A DNA stretch of 64,000 nt from an uncultured Bacilli bacterium. Its GTDB lineage: Bacteria > Bacillota_I > Bacilli_A > RF39 > UBA660. Position 1 is the stretch's first letter. Each line of letters starts with the position of its first letter. The notes under the pieces were generated by a model. It was not told where the DNA came from and ran no database searches. It worked only from the letters and a program-made list of their open reading frames with translations. Position numbers and translations under genes: made by a program. Location of the stretch: positions 1-64,000 of the forward strand of contig CAKOSA010000003.1 of the NCBI GenBank assembly GCA_934101865.1, in the 5' to 3' direction. Positions 1 through 9,387 of this stretch are shown in pieces.

Positions 1-460
1 CTATCGTTTAACACAATCTCATTATACTATGTGTTTATATGTCTGTCAATACTTTTTTGTTCGTTTTTTTATTTTTTCTTTTTTGTTACTTTTTGGGTAA
101 CTTATTTTCTTTTAAAATTCTAATTTTTGTACGTAGTAATGGGTGAAAAAGCCCATTTTATGGGGGTTTGCCATTTTATAGTACTTATGTTTTTGTTATT
201 TTTTTAAAAATTGCATTTTAACAGTTTTTGAATTTTTGACATTTTAGGCAAACGTTTTTTCGCTAGTGTTCGTATTTATAATCGTTACTTTTTAGTTAAT
301 ATTTGTGTATGAACGCCCGTAATAAGATAGTAAAAGAGACTTAACTAATAGTTAAGTCAAATGGCATTAGTTTGTGTTTTTGAGGGAGATATTTTAGTTA
401 TTTCTATATTCCATAAATTTTATTTTTTTAGTTAGGAAAAGTAAGAATATAAATTAGTAT
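1..460. other. AT-rich stretch without a gene
   Basis: No reading frame with a credible start and ribosome binding site is visible. The stretch is T-rich on the + strand. It holds a perfect inverted repeat (GACTTAAC at 338-345, GTTAAGTC at 351-358, 5-base spacer) and a spaced GTTAC/GTAAC pair at 85-101. No function can be assigned. Confidence 0.6.
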
Positions 461-495
461 AAAAAAAGAAGTTCTAAAACTTAACCTTAGGACTT
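461..495 (-). terminator. Intrinsic terminator of lemA
   Basis: On the - strand AAGTCCTAA pairs with TTAGAACTT (one mismatch) and is followed by seven T. The stem overlaps the last lemA codons and its stop codon. Confidence 0.7.
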
Positions 496-1025
496 TCTTT
501 TTCTTTTTCATCAATTTTAAAGAATTCATACTTAGTAAATTTAAACATATTTGCAACGATATTGCTCGGGAACATTTCTACTAAGTTGTTGTAACTAAGT
601 ACAGTATCATTATAGAATTGTCTAGCATAACTAATTTTATCTTCGGTATCTTTTAAATCGTTTTGTAAACTTATAAAGTTTTCATTAGCTTTTAAATCGG
701 GATATGCTTCTGATAAGGCAAATAATCTATTTAATGCTCCTGTTAATTGATTGTTGGCATCGATTTCTTCGTTAATTCCTGTAGCACTATTTAATTTGTT
801 TCGAGCTTCAATAACTTCTTTTAGGGTATTGTTTTCGTGTTTTGCATATCCTTTAACGGTTTCAACTAGGTTTGGTATTAAGTCTACTCTTCTTTTTAAT
901 TGGACATCAATTTGAGAAAATTGGTCTTTTACTTTGTTTCTTCCGTTAACTAGTTTATTATAGACGCCGATAAAATAAAATATAATTAGTAAAAGCACGG
1001 CAATTATAATAATTGCTATTGTCAT
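474..1025 (-). CDS. lemA: LemA family membrane protein
   Basis: This 183-residue protein has one N-terminal membrane segment (about residues 3-22). A helical LemA domain follows, with the family signature around VQLKRRVDLIPNLVETVKGY and a run of helices to the end. LemA proteins are widespread, membrane-anchored, with the helical part usually predicted outside the membrane; their biochemical role is unknown. The start is supported by GGAGG 7 bases upstream of ATG. The gene stands alone with its own promoter and terminator. Length and domain order are normal for the family. Assignment is secure at family level, with no function known. Confidence 0.92.
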   Translation of the reverse strand: MTIAIIIIAVLLLIIFYFIGVYNKLVNGRNKVKDQFSQIDVQLKRRVDLIPNLVETVKGYAKHENNTLKEVIEARNKLNSATGINEEIDANNQLTGALNRLFALSEAYPDLKANENFISLQNDLKDTEDKISYARQFYNDTVLSYNNLVEMFPSNIVANMFKFTKYEFFKIDEKEKESPKVKF

Positions 1026-1045
1026 ATATATTCCTCCTTAATATA

Positions 1046-1074
1046 ATTTTACTAAATATTAGAAAAAAAGTCTA
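1046..1074 (-). promoter_or_regulatory. Sigma-A type promoter of lemA
   Basis: Read on the - strand: TAGACT, 17 bases, TAAAAT, then the GGAGG of lemA about 15 bases further. Confidence 0.55.
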
Positions 1075-1110
1075 CTATTTTTGATATATTCACAAATATT
1101 TTATTAAATA

Positions 1111-1140
1111 TGTATATTTGCCCCCAATAGGGAAATGCTA
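1111..1140 (+). promoter_or_regulatory. Candidate sigma-G promoter of sspI
   Basis: TGTATA, 17 bases, AATGCTA fits the forespore sigma-G pattern (gYATR, then cATnnTA). It has the same spacing as the promoter in front of the SASP gene at 44.4 kb. The spacer contains the CCCCCAATAGG repeat at 1121-1131. The ribosome binding site follows within about 6 bases, so the leader would be very short. Confidence 0.5.
1121..1131 (+). repeat. CCCCCAATAGG copy 1
   Basis: This 11-base GC-rich word occurs three times in intergenic DNA of the window: here on +, and on - at 4488-4498 and 11833-11843. Here it lies in the spacer of the sspI promoter. Confidence 0.6.
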
Positions 1141-1153
1141 AAAGGGGTGATAA

Positions 1154-1372
1154 ATGATGAATGTTGATATTAGGAGTTTCATTGTGAATAATTTTAAGGA
1201 CGATAGTTCAGATAGTATTAGGGATAGTATTGACAAGGTGGTGAGTAGCAGGGATGAAGAACCGCTTATTGGGCTGGGGGTGCTGTTGGAGATGCTGTGG
1301 AATCAGAGTTCAATAGAAGAAAAAATGGATATAGCAAAAAGAATAAGACAAGGAATTAGTTCTTATTCTTAG
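1154..1372 (+). CDS. sspI: Small acid-soluble spore protein SspI
   Basis: This 72-residue protein matches the Bacillus minor SASP SspI in length and layout. The N-terminal part resembles DLNLR...V.N, an acidic middle follows, and the hallmark GLGVLLEMLWNQSS precedes EEKM and a short tail. SspI is made in the forespore under sigma-G and is packed in the spore core; its molecular role is unknown. The start follows AAAAGGGGTGATAA; the second ATG, one codon later, is also possible. The gene runs against the minus-strand genes around it and overlaps the holA stop by 4 bases. A sigma-G-like promoter lies directly upstream. The family call rests on recognising the motif by eye. Confidence 0.85.
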   Translation: MMNVDIRSFIVNNFKDDSSDSIRDSIDKVVSSRDEEPLIGLGVLLEMLWNQSSIEEKMDIAKRIRQGISSYS

Positions 1373-2325
1373 GCTATATCTTTATTTATTAGGAATAGTT
1401 CAAAGGCTTGTTTTTTATTTACACGGCCACTTTTTATTTTGATATCTATTTCACTTAGTTTACGGATATAATTTAAGAGGTCTTTTTCGCTATAAGGGGC
1501 GGCGTTTTTAAGACACATTCTGACTCTATATGGGTTACTGAATTTTAAAATCTGTGCTATTTCTTCTTCTGTTTTGCCAATACTGCGTAATTTCTTTACC
1601 TGAAAGAGAGTACGGAACTGGCTTCCTAGAAGGGGGATGAGCATTATTTCATCGTAGCCGTGACTTATGAATTCTTGATAGAGTTTAAGGCTTTTTTCGA
1701 CTTCTTTATTTAGAACAGCTCCAGTAAAGGCAAAGATGTTATCGTTAAAGTTTTCGACAGTTAGGTCTTCCATATCTTCTCTGGTTATAGTGCCTTCTTT
1801 TTTATAAAGGATTAGTTTATCTAGTTCGTTATCGATATCGTTTAGATTGGTTCCTACTAGGTCAAGAAAATATTTTATATCGGGAACGGTCATTTTGCAA
1901 CCGGAATTTTGGAGTTTTTGGGAAACGTATTTGTTTAAATCGAAGTCTCCTCCGTCCATTATGGTTTTATTTTCTATAAAGTATTTATAGATTTTTTTTC
2001 TTTTATCAAGGGTTTTACTACTGGTAAAGATTAGATAGTTTTGGGTATTACTTTTCTCTAAATAGTTAGTTAGAGTGGTTATTTCTTTTTCTTTGAAGTC
2101 TTTATAGAGTTCAAAGTTACTTACGATGATTATTTTTAGGGGACTGAACATACTATTCATACTTGCTTCTTCAATGATATCATAGATGTTTGTTTCTTCG
2201 AGATTATATTTTATTATATCGCCCTTCCCTATTTTATTTATGAGATTGGTTGTTAGTTTTTCGACTAGTTCGGGAGAGGGGGCGGTGATGAGATAGTTAT
2301 TTTTCACTGTTTTTTCTCTTTTCAC
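1369..2325 (-). CDS. holA: DNA polymerase III delta subunit
   Basis: HolA is the clamp-loader subunit that opens the beta sliding clamp. This 318-residue product shows the family layout: an AAA+-like N-terminal domain (residues 9-135), a lid with the region around DLVGTNLNDIDNELDKLILY (residues 153-172), and a C-terminal collar helix bundle with FAFTGAVLNKEVEKSLKLYQ and the late QFRTLFQVKKL segment. HolA diverges greatly in sequence, but these blocks are typical. It overlaps the 3' end of the upstream membrane-protein gene by 29 bases, so the two are probably translated together. An internal start near residue 6 is possible. Confidence 0.9.
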   Translation of the reverse strand: MKREKTVKNNYLITAPSPELVEKLTTNLINKIGKGDIIKYNLEETNIYDIIEEASMNSMFSPLKIIIVSNFELYKDFKEKEITTLTNYLEKSNTQNYLIFTSSKTLDKRKKIYKYFIENKTIMDGGDFDLNKYVSQKLQNSGCKMTVPDIKYFLDLVGTNLNDIDNELDKLILYKKEGTITREDMEDLTVENFNDNIFAFTGAVLNKEVEKSLKLYQEFISHGYDEIMLIPLLGSQFRTLFQVKKLRSIGKTEEEIAQILKFSNPYRVRMCLKNAAPYSEKDLLNYIRKLSEIDIKIKSGRVNKKQAFELFLINKDIA

Positions 2326-3139
2326 ATTTGTATCCCGAAGAAGTGTATAGTTCTTTGATTTCTTTATAACTGTTATGGACGTTATTGTCCCTACTTATTA
2401 CCATAACGGTATTATCGCTATCTAGGTATTTTATTTCATCGTTTTTCTTTAAATACTTGCTTTGAAGAGTGGTATCGGTTTTAAATGTTTGGTATTCTAT
2501 TTTGGTATCGAAGATGTATTTGGTAGTGCTATCGATATAGATTATTTGGTTTTTACCACTGAAATAGACTGTTACTTCGTCTTCGACTTTGGATAGTTCT
2601 TTGATTTCAGAACTTCTGGTACAATTTAATTCGTAGTTATCTTTATTGTCTATATATAGATAGATGTAAAGGGCTAGTATTATGAGTAATAAAACGAGTA
2701 TTATTTTGAGGGTTCTGGTTCCGTCTTCGTTTCTTTTTTTCTTTTTTGGGGGTTGTTCTTGTTTAACGCAGTTACTTTCTAGTTTTTTTAGTTTATCGTT
2801 AGATAGTTCCATAGTGTTATTGGATATTAAATCGATTTTGTGGAATTTGGTTATATCGAGGATTTGATAGTCGTATATTTTTTTGTTATTGGATAAGATG
2901 TCTATTAGGTCTAAGATGATGTTTTTGATGTCTTTTTTGGTATCTATGATAACGATGCTGTCTTCTTTAAAGTGGATGGTTCCATATAATAGAGTGTTAT
3001 TGGGGTTCTCTTTATCACAGAAAATGGCATAACTGTTGCCATATTTTAGGTCTTTGAAACAGCAGAATAGGATTACTTCTTTGTTCTCTATTTTTATATC
3101 TGTTCCACGATTATTTACTTTTAATATTTTACCGTACAT
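2297..3139 (-). CDS. Unknown single-pass membrane protein
   Basis: I do not recognise this 280-residue protein. The first about 140 residues look cytoplasmic and end in a Lys-rich stretch (PPKKKKRNEDG). One membrane segment follows (about residues 146-164) and then an about 110-residue outer domain with two Cys (one right after the membrane, one near the end). The chosen ATG follows GGGAG at 8-base spacing; a longer reading frame upstream would start in a hydrophobic stretch without a ribosome binding site. It has its own promoter and shares a transcript with holA, but nothing in its sequence suggests replication. Confidence 0.75.
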   Translation of the reverse strand: MYGKILKVNNRGTDIKIENKEVILFCCFKDLKYGNSYAIFCDKENPNNTLLYGTIHFKEDSIVIIDTKKDIKNIILDLIDILSNNKKIYDYQILDITKFHKIDLISNNTMELSNDKLKKLESNCVKQEQPPKKKKRNEDGTRTLKIILVLLLIILALYIYLYIDNKDNYELNCTRSSEIKELSKVEDEVTVYFSGKNQIIYIDSTTKYIFDTKIEYQTFKTDTTLQSKYLKKNDEIKYLDSDNTVMVISRDNNVHNSYKEIKELYTSSGYKCEKRKNSEK

Positions 3140-3166
3140 TGTTTGGCTCCCTTCTCTCATAATAAA

Positions 3167-3195
3167 ATTATAAAACATTATTGGGCTTATTGCAA
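3167..3195 (-). promoter_or_regulatory. Sigma-A promoter of the membrane protein-holA unit
   Basis: On the - strand TTGCAA, 17 bases, TATAAT lies 28 bases upstream of the ATG at 3139. Confidence 0.7.
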
Positions 3196-3204
3196 GGGAA
3201 ATGG

Positions 3205-3238
3205 GTAGAAAAAAGAAAAGAAGTATCAAAAGATACTG
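3205..3238 (-). terminator. Terminator downstream of the cysteine desulfurase
   Basis: AGTATC-TTTT-GATACT on the - strand is followed by a T-rich run (TCTTTTCTTTTTT). Confidence 0.65.
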
Positions 3239-3296
3239 TTATGGTCCCCGATAGGGAATTTATTTAATGGGTTTGAGGCCCTACGGGAGTAAATAG

Positions 3297-4418
3297 TTAG
3301 AAAGTGAGTTTTTCTAGTTCCTCAGCAAATATATGGAGAAATTTTTGGATTTCTTCGGGAGTAGTTAGTTTAGAGAGACTGATGCGGAGGCTAGTAGTGG
3401 CTCTGTCGCGGTCTTTGGTGAGGGCGTAGATACTGCTACTCATAGTGTTTTGGCTAGAACAAGCACTTTTAGTGGATATGTATATTTCTCTTTGGTCAAG
3501 GGCGTGGAGGAGGGTTTCGGGTTTGATGCCTTTAACACTGAAATTTATGGTATAGGGAATGCTATGGGGAGTGCTATTTATAGTTATATTACTGTATTTA
3601 CTTAATGTAGTTATTATTTCTTTGTTTAGGGCTGATACGTGGTTATAGTTTTCTTGGATGTTGCTTAGTATTAGTTCGAGGGCTTTCATTAGGGATACGA
3701 TGAGAGGAAGGGCTGGGGTGCCACTTCTATATATGGTAGTGCTTTTTCCACCGTGGATGAGGGGTTCTATTTGGATATTTTCTTTCTTTATTAAGAGACC
3801 TATTCCTTTTAGTCCGAATATTTTATGGGCAGAGGCACTGGCTAAATCGATATTGGTAAAGTCTATTGGTACTTTTCCAAGGGCCTGAGTGCAATCGACG
3901 TGAAAATAGCATTTGGGGTATTCTTTGAGGAGTTTCCCTATTTCCTCGATGGGTTGTTTTAATCCTATTTCACTATCTACATAGCTTATGCTTACGAGGA
4001 TTGTATCGTCTCTTAAAAGGGTTTTTAAGTGTTCTATATCGACAAGGCCGTCATCTGTTATTTTTACGTAATCTACTTCAAAGCCGTTATTGGTTAGGTA
4101 TTTAATGGTACTTGATACGCTTGAATGTTCTAACATTGTTGTTATTATGTGTCTACCTCTATTTTTGTATTTACTACATATTCCTTTAATAGCTGTATTA
4201 TTGCTTTCACTAGCTCCACTTGTATATATTATATCTTGGGGCTTTATTTTTAGCATTTGGGCTATTCTTTCCGTAGCATAGTCTTCTAGTTCCTTGCTTT
4301 TTATTCCTAATTTGTGTAGTGAGTTGCTATTTCCTATGTAGTCAGTACATACTTTATTAAATGTTTCTAGTACTTTTTTATCTACGGGAGTAGTTGCACT
4401 ATAATCTAAATATATCAT
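3297..4418 (-). CDS. Cysteine desulfurase (IscS/NifS family)
   Basis: This PLP enzyme removes sulfur from cysteine for Fe-S clusters, thiamine and tRNA thiolation. The 373-residue chain shows the N-terminal YLDYSATTP, the PLP-contact SGASESNN (residues 67-74), HVDCTQALGK around residue 174, the PLP lysine in SASAHKIFG (Lys199) and the persulfide cysteine in STKSACSS (Cys320). No iscU or thiI gene is adjacent; thiI is 40 kb away in this window and could be a sulfur acceptor. It is transcribed alone from a good promoter with an unusual GC-rich box upstream. Whether it is an IscS-, NifS- or NifZ-type enzyme cannot be settled here. Confidence 0.93.
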   Translation of the reverse strand: MIYLDYSATTPVDKKVLETFNKVCTDYIGNSNSLHKLGIKSKELEDYATERIAQMLKIKPQDIIYTSGASESNNTAIKGICSKYKNRGRHIITTMLEHSSVSSTIKYLTNNGFEVDYVKITDDGLVDIEHLKTLLRDDTILVSISYVDSEIGLKQPIEEIGKLLKEYPKCYFHVDCTQALGKVPIDFTNIDLASASAHKIFGLKGIGLLIKKENIQIEPLIHGGKSTTIYRSGTPALPLIVSLMKALELILSNIQENYNHVSALNKEIITTLSKYSNITINSTPHSIPYTINFSVKGIKPETLLHALDQREIYISTKSACSSQNTMSSSIYALTKDRDRATTSLRISLSKLTTPEEIQKFLHIFAEELEKLTF

Positions 4419-4440
4419 AATATCCCTCTTTTCCTAGTTA

Positions 4441-4469
4441 ACTATATCATAAATTTAGAAGAGTTGCAA
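4441..4469 (-). promoter_or_regulatory. Sigma-A promoter of the cysteine desulfurase
   Basis: TTGCAA, 17 bases, TATAGT on the - strand, 22 bases before the start codon. Confidence 0.75.
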
Positions 4470-4498
4470 GGGTTTTAGGGGAATTACCCTATTGGGGG
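4470..4498 (-). promoter_or_regulatory. Bipartite GC-rich box upstream of the -35 element
   Basis: On the - strand CCCCCAATAGG and then TTCCCCTAAAACCC abut the -35 hexamer. The same two blocks in the same order precede the -35 of the promoter at 11768-11796. It may be an activator site or a conserved repeat. Confidence 0.5.
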
Positions 4499-4531
4499 TA
4501 TATATTATTAATGGAGTTTTATATATAAAGA

Positions 4532-4561
4532 AAATAAGGAGCATTCTCTGCTCCCTATTTT
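4532..4561 (-). terminator. Terminator of the trmH-to-orf120 operon
   Basis: On the - strand a 12-pair stem (AAATAGGGAGCA / TGCTCCTTATTT, one G-U) is followed by TTCTTT. It overlaps the stop of the 120-residue gene. Confidence 0.75.
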
Positions 4562-4923
4562 TACTTTCTTACTAATTTTTTAGTATCTTTTTTAGTAAAG
4601 ACTTTGGCTCCGACATTATCGTCCATACAAGCAAGAAGGAGTTTAAAGTTCATATCTTTTCTAAAACTTAGTAAATCACATACGGTTGCATCTTGTTTTA
4701 ATGAGTAACCGTTTTCGTCTTTGATTAGTATTTTAGAGGTGTCTTTATTTTCGTTATCAGTAGATATATGGATTTTATCTCTTGATATTCCTCCGTATAC
4801 TAAATTTTTGATTACTTCTTCTTTGTACTCATTAATTTCTTCGTTAGTGATACTTCTTTCGTTTTTTAATCCCATTTTAAGGATAATTCCATTGGCAATG
4901 AGATCTTCTAATAGTATTTGCAT
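4561..4923 (-). CDS. Unknown 120-residue soluble protein
   Basis: I do not recognise this protein. It is charged and soluble, with no signal peptide or membrane segment. It reads as a small alpha/beta protein with a Lys-rich end (KKDTKKLVRK). The start is supported by AAAGGACA 6 bases upstream of ATG. It is the last gene of the long operon and follows secDF by 28 bases. Confidence 0.7.
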   Translation of the reverse strand: MQILLEDLIANGIILKMGLKNERSITNEEINEYKEEVIKNLVYGGISRDKIHISTDNENKDTSKILIKDENGYSLKQDATVCDLLSFRKDMNFKLLLACMDDNVGAKVFTKKDTKKLVRK

Positions 4924-4951
4924 ATTTTTGTCCTTTCTTTATTTATATGTA

Positions 4952-7195
4952 TTAACAATTAATACCTTTAACTTGTAATTCTTCTGGTCCGTCGTCTTCG
5001 TCATTACTTTTTTTATCGGGTTTATTTAGTTTTCTTTTTTCTAATATTAACCATAACGGGTTAGATATAAAGATTGAAGAGTATACTCCGGAAATAAATC
5101 CTACTAGTAGAGCTATATTGAAGTTTAGTATTTCGCTAGCTCCAAATATTACTAGGCATATTACGGGCATTATAGTTGTTAGTGTTGTCATTAGACTTCT
5201 AAATAGTGTAAGTCGAACACTATCGTTAACGAGGTCATCTAAATCTTCGTCTTTCTTAATGTTATTTTTGTATTTACTGCTATATCTTTCTCTTATCATA
5301 TCGAACGTTATGATTGTATCGTTGATTGAGTAACCTATAATGGTTAGAATAGCGGCAATAAAGATTGTATCTATTTCTAGTCTGAATATACTGAAAAAGC
5401 ATATTGTAATTACTACATCGTGAAGTAGTGCTATAATACCGCTAATAGCGTAGTCGAATTTAAACCTCATACTTACGTATATACATATTCCGATACTAGC
5501 AAGTATTAAACTTATAATGGCATTTTTGAGTAATTCTTTCTTTACTACGTTACTTACAACATAGATATCACTATTTAGTTTATATTTATCGTTTATATTG
5601 GTTGTTAGTTTATTTATACTGTCTTTATCAAGGGTGTTATCAATTACTATGTTATATCCGTCTTTTTCTGATGATGATTTTATTATGTTATATTTGCTAT
5701 CTTTTAAGTCAGATTTAATTTCATTTACTACTTTTTTATCAGTAGTATTTACGGTAATACTAGTTCCACCTGAGAAGTCTACGGCTAAATTTAATTTCTT
5801 TACACCGGTAAATATTGCTCCTACTACTATTATTAGGATTGTTAAAGCAAACATTTTGTTTTTTACTTTAACAAAGTCTAATTTTTTAAATGGTATTAGT
5901 ACTTCTTTACTTTTTATGATTTTTTTCTTATTGACATTTATAAATAGTCTTGGTTTATTATCAAAGTAACCGGTATTTACGAAGTATTTTAGTATCCATC
6001 TTACTACTACTAGCATTATAAATAGGGTTACGAGAATACTTATTATAAGTAGAGTTGCATATCCTTTGACAGAACTTTCACCAAATATAAATAGTATTAT
6101 GGCAACTATTATGGTAGTGATGTTGGCATCGAGAATACTTTTCATACTGGTTTTATTTCCTTCTTCAAAGGCCTTTTTAAGGGGAACTCCTATTTTTAAT
6201 TTGTCTTTTATTCTTTCAAAACTTATTACACTAGCGTCAACGGCCATTCCGATACCGAGAAGCATTGCGGCAATACCGGGTAGAGTTAAGACACCGTTAA
6301 TTAAATGGAATACTGTAAATGTTAGTAATCCATAAAGGAGAACACCAACACCGGCTATTAATCCCGCAAAGTGGTATACGAGGGCCATTAGTATGATTAC
6401 AAGGCCTATTCCTATAACACCAGCAACGAGGGTTTTATTTAAGGAGTTTGTACCAAAACTTGCTTCAACGGTTCTACTTGATAGTTCCGTTAACTTGGTT
6501 GGTAATGAACCTAAGTTAATGTTTTCAGCAAGGGTTTCGGCTTCTTCTTTGGTGAAGTTTCCTTGTATTATGACATCAGATGAGAAGGCTTGTTCTACTT
6601 TGGCAGCACTTTTACATCTGGATTCGGCGGTTCCACACTTGTTTTTTTCTTTGGAATAACTGTCCTTGTTTTCGTCATAATCGAGCCAAATAACAATTAG
6701 GTTATTCATTTTCTTTGATATTTCTCCGGTTACTTTGGAAAATGTATCGGTATCTTTAATGCTAAGACTTACGGCTGGTTTTCCGTAACTATCTTGGGTT
6801 ACTTTGGCATTTCCTTTTAATACGTTACTTGTCATAAGGAGATTATCTCCGGCATCTCGAAATGATAATACGTACATTGAGGAGATTTTTTCACGGGCTT
6901 CTTGTTGAGAAGTTACACCAGCAAGTCTTATTCTTATTCTATTTTCTCCTTCTATTGATATTTCTGGTTCACTAACACCAAGGCTATCTACTCTTTTTAG
7001 AATTGATTTATATGTGTTATAGACCATATCACTATCTAGGGTTTCACCTTCAAAGGGTTCAACCTCATATAATACTTCAAAACCTCCTTGTAAATCTAAT
7101 CCGTAATTGATATGATTTAGAACGGGTTTATAGAGAAATGCACACCCTATGGCAACCATAATACATAGTATAAATCCTATAATTGTTTTTTTCAT
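4952..7195 (-). CDS. secDF: Protein export membrane protein SecDF (fused)
   Basis: SecDF uses the proton gradient to pull translocating proteins out of the SecYEG channel. SecD and SecF are fused in one 747-residue chain, as in Bacillus. The first membrane helix (residues 5-22) is followed by the SecD signature YGLDLQGGFEVLYEV and a large outer domain. Then come five helices with the RND core GIGMAVDASVISFERIKD, the second half's first helix near residue 450 with VDFSGGTSI, and the SecF core GYSINDTIITFDMIRE. The total length is typical. AGGAAGG precedes ATG. The gene lies 14 bases after comN, the same neighbourhood as in Bacillus. Confidence 0.96.
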   Translation of the reverse strand: MKKTIIGFILCIMVAIGCAFLYKPVLNHINYGLDLQGGFEVLYEVEPFEGETLDSDMVYNTYKSILKRVDSLGVSEPEISIEGENRIRIRLAGVTSQQEAREKISSMYVLSFRDAGDNLLMTSNVLKGNAKVTQDSYGKPAVSLSIKDTDTFSKVTGEISKKMNNLIVIWLDYDENKDSYSKEKNKCGTAESRCKSAAKVEQAFSSDVIIQGNFTKEEAETLAENINLGSLPTKLTELSSRTVEASFGTNSLNKTLVAGVIGIGLVIILMALVYHFAGLIAGVGVLLYGLLTFTVFHLINGVLTLPGIAAMLLGIGMAVDASVISFERIKDKLKIGVPLKKAFEEGNKTSMKSILDANITTIIVAIILFIFGESSVKGYATLLIISILVTLFIMLVVVRWILKYFVNTGYFDNKPRLFINVNKKKIIKSKEVLIPFKKLDFVKVKNKMFALTILIIVVGAIFTGVKKLNLAVDFSGGTSITVNTTDKKVVNEIKSDLKDSKYNIIKSSSEKDGYNIVIDNTLDKDSINKLTTNINDKYKLNSDIYVVSNVVKKELLKNAIISLILASIGICIYVSMRFKFDYAISGIIALLHDVVITICFFSIFRLEIDTIFIAAILTIIGYSINDTIITFDMIRERYSSKYKNNIKKDEDLDDLVNDSVRLTLFRSLMTTLTTIMPVICLVIFGASEILNFNIALLVGFISGVYSSIFISNPLWLILEKRKLNKPDKKSNDEDDGPEELQVKGINC

Positions 7196-7209
7196 TTTCT
7201 TTGTCCTTC

Positions 7210-7470
7210 CTATACAATAATCCTATCTTCGTTTTTTATTTTGTTTTTTAAGTAATCGTTAACTTTTTCGATGTCAACGTTTATTATATCACTTGTCATA
7301 TCATAGAGGGTTAGACCGACCTTTTTTCTCCAAACCATACTTGATAAGTAATCCCATATATCTTCGTGTCTTATATATATATAGTTTTCGTGTTGGATTA
7401 GTCTTTTTTTGACTTTTAAGGCGGGAAGTAGTCTATGATATAGTTCTTTTTGGCTTTTGTATTCTTCCAT
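7210..7470 (-). CDS. comN: ComN-type post-transcriptional regulator
   Basis: This 86-residue protein fits the small Bacillus ComN (YrzD) family. A helical N-terminus (LLPALKVKKR) is followed by the signature EDIWDYLSSMVWRKK and then LYDMTSDIINVDIEKVNDYL. ComN in Bacillus acts on comE mRNA and binds the division protein DivIVA. Its position directly upstream of secDF matches Bacillus and strengthens the call. No com genes are visible in the window. The call is by motif and position; the function here is inferred. Confidence 0.75.
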   Translation of the reverse strand: MEEYKSQKELYHRLLPALKVKKRLIQHENYIYIRHEDIWDYLSSMVWRKKVGLTLYDMTSDIINVDIEKVNDYLKNKIKNEDRIIV

Positions 7471-7478
7471 AATTCACC

Positions 7479-8858
7479 TTAAAACTGGATTTTATTATCT
7501 ATATAGTTTTTAAGGTCCTCTATTTTTAGGGTTTCTTGTTTCATTGTATCTCTATCTCTTATGGTTACGGTTCCTTCGTTTAGGGTATTTTCGTCTATGG
7601 TTATAGCAAGGGGTGTTCCGAGGGCATCGCTACGGCGATATCTTTTTCCGATACTTCCGGCCTCATCGTAATATACCATATAGTTTTTGGATAATTCTTT
7701 ATAGAGTTCCATTGCTTTTTCGCTGTGATATTTTTTTACAAGTGGTAATATGGTTACTTTATATGGAGCGAGGAAGGGATGGAATTTCATTACTTCTCTT
7801 GTGGTTCCGTCTTCTAGTTCTTCTTCTCTATAACTATCGCATAGTATGGTTAATATACATCTTTCTACACCTACGGATGGTTCTATTACATAAGGAATAT
7901 ATTTTTCGTTCGTTTCGGGATCTAGGTATTCCATACTTTTTCCGGATACTCTTTGGTGACTGGATAAATCGTAATTGGTACGTGATGCTACACCCCATAA
8001 TTCACCCCAACCGAATGGGAAGTGGTATTCTATATCGGTTGTTGCGTTACTGTAAAAACTTAATTCTTCCTTGGAATGATCTCTTAATCTTAATTTATCT
8101 TTATTTATTCCTAAGCTTAATAGGTAGTTATAGCAATAGTCTTTATAGTATTTATGCCAATCTAGTTCTGTTCCGGGTTTACAGAAGAATTCTAGTTCCA
8201 TTTGTTCAAATTCTCTTACTCTGAATATGAAATTACCTGGGGTTATCTCATTTCGGAAACTTTTTCCGATTTGGCCTATTCCAAATGGTACTTTTAGACG
8301 CATACTTCTTTGGACGTTAAGGAAATCAGCGAATATTCCTTGGGCTGTTTCAGGTCTTAAATAGACGGTATTCTTGGCATCTTCGGTTACGCCTTGGAAT
8401 GTTTTGAACATTAGATTGAACTGTCTTATGTCGGTAAAATTGCTTTTACCGCATTTTGGACAAGGTATTTTCTTGTCTCTTATATAGTTTATCATTTCTT
8501 CTTCGGTCATACCGTCGCCCATTTCAGAGTTAGTGAACTCATCAATTAGTTTATCGGCTCTGTGTCTTGTTTTGCATTCTTTACAATCGATAAGGGGGTC
8601 GGTAAAGGTTTTTAAGTGTCCTGATGCTTCCCAAGTTTTGGGGTTCATAAGGATAGCACTATCTAAACCGACATTGTAGGGATTTTCTTGAATGAATTTT
8701 TTTAGCCACGCTTTTTTGACGTTTTCTTTCAAGAGGGCTCCTACGGGACCGTAATCCCAAGTATTGGCTAGTCCGCCATATATTTCACTTCCTTGGAATA
8801 TGAAACCGTATTGTTTACAGTAGTTTACTAATTTTTCCATATTTATATTATCTTTCAT
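7479..8858 (-). CDS. glyS: Glycyl-tRNA synthetase, dimeric (alpha2) type
   Basis: This class II enzyme charges tRNA-Gly. The 459-residue single chain is the alpha2 type, not the alpha2beta2 GlyQ/GlyS pair of Bacillus subtilis. It shows the N-terminal [19 protein letters not shown], a zinc-type insertion (CKECK and CPKC), motif 2 ([21 protein letters not shown]), the eukaryote-like [13 protein letters not shown], motif 3 ([14 protein letters not shown]) and a C-terminal anticodon-binding domain ([10 protein letters not shown] onward). The start overlaps the end of the LOG gene by 11 bases and is served by AAGGA inside it. No T-box leader is present, as expected for an internal operon gene. Confidence 0.96.
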   Translation of the reverse strand: MKDNINMEKLVNYCKQYGFIFQGSEIYGGLANTWDYGPVGALLKENVKKAWLKKFIQENPYNVGLDSAILMNPKTWEASGHLKTFTDPLIDCKECKTRHRADKLIDEFTNSEMGDGMTEEEMINYIRDKKIPCPKCGKSNFTDIRQFNLMFKTFQGVTEDAKNTVYLRPETAQGIFADFLNVQRSMRLKVPFGIGQIGKSFRNEITPGNFIFRVREFEQMELEFFCKPGTELDWHKYYKDYCYNYLLSLGINKDKLRLRDHSKEELSFYSNATTDIEYHFPFGWGELWGVASRTNYDLSSHQRVSGKSMEYLDPETNEKYIPYVIEPSVGVERCILTILCDSYREEELEDGTTREVMKFHPFLAPYKVTILPLVKKYHSEKAMELYKELSKNYMVYYDEAGSIGKRYRRSDALGTPLAITIDENTLNEGTVTIRDRDTMKQETLKIEDLKNYIDNKIQF

Positions 8859-9387
8859 TGTCTATTCCTTCTTTCACATTCTTTATTATATCACGAGTAT
8901 TGGTTAAAACACAAATATTTTTCATAATATCTTCACTAAATTTTTCTTTTTCTAACATTTTTATGGTGTTTATAACATTATCGTAGAACCCATCTTCATT
9001 ATATATAATGAGTTTATTTGTTAGGTTATAAGTTCTTTTTAAGTCGATAGCACAAAAAAGTTCCTGATAGGTTCCTATTCCACCAGGCAAGAAGAGCCAT
9101 ATATCAGCACTTTGTAGTAACGCTTTTGTTCTATCTATAATGGTATCACATATTATGGTGTTATCGCATTTTATATTGGTACCATAAATGGGTGTGTTAT
9201 AGCCTGATACTTTTTTTTCATTATTTATAAAGGCTTTATAGAGCCGGCCCATACTTCCTTCATCGCTATAACCGAAAAGGAGTTCGATACCGTCAATGTT
9301 TGATAGTTCTTGGCCTAAGTTACTTGCTTCTTCGAGGTGTTTTTTATTTATTTTTTCACTTGAAGAGCAGCCTATAAATATTTTCAT
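8848..9387 (-). CDS. LOG family protein (TIGR00730-like)
   Basis: This 179-residue protein has the LOG family fold. The GCSS start motif stands at residues 6-9 and the nucleotide-binding signature [12 protein letters not shown] near residue 99. LOG proteins cleave nucleoside monophosphates to the base and ribose 5-phosphate, or are related to the lysine-decarboxylase-like Rossmann fold. The usual Arg before the signature is present in IIDRTKALL. It sits between unknown orf154 (1-base overlap) and glyS (11-base overlap), so it is co-transcribed. The substrate cannot be predicted. Confidence 0.85.
   Translation of the reverse strand: MKIFIGCSSSEKINKKHLEEASNLGQELSNIDGIELLFGYSDEGSMGRLYKAFINNEKKVSGYNTPIYGTNIKCDNTIICDTIIDRTKALLQSADIWLFLPGGIGTYQELFCAIDLKRTYNLTNKLIIYNEDGFYDNVINTIKMLEKEKFSEDIMKNICVLTNTRDIIKNVKEGIDNER

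Noticed and set aside
7613..8224. 203-codon open frame on the + strand
   Set aside because: It lies wholly opposite glyS, has no ribosome binding site and reads as Arg/Leu/Ile-rich antisense of a conserved enzyme.
7471..9000. T-box riboswitch for glyS
   Set aside because: Only 8 bases separate comN from glyS, and the glyS start lies inside the LOG gene; there is no leader.
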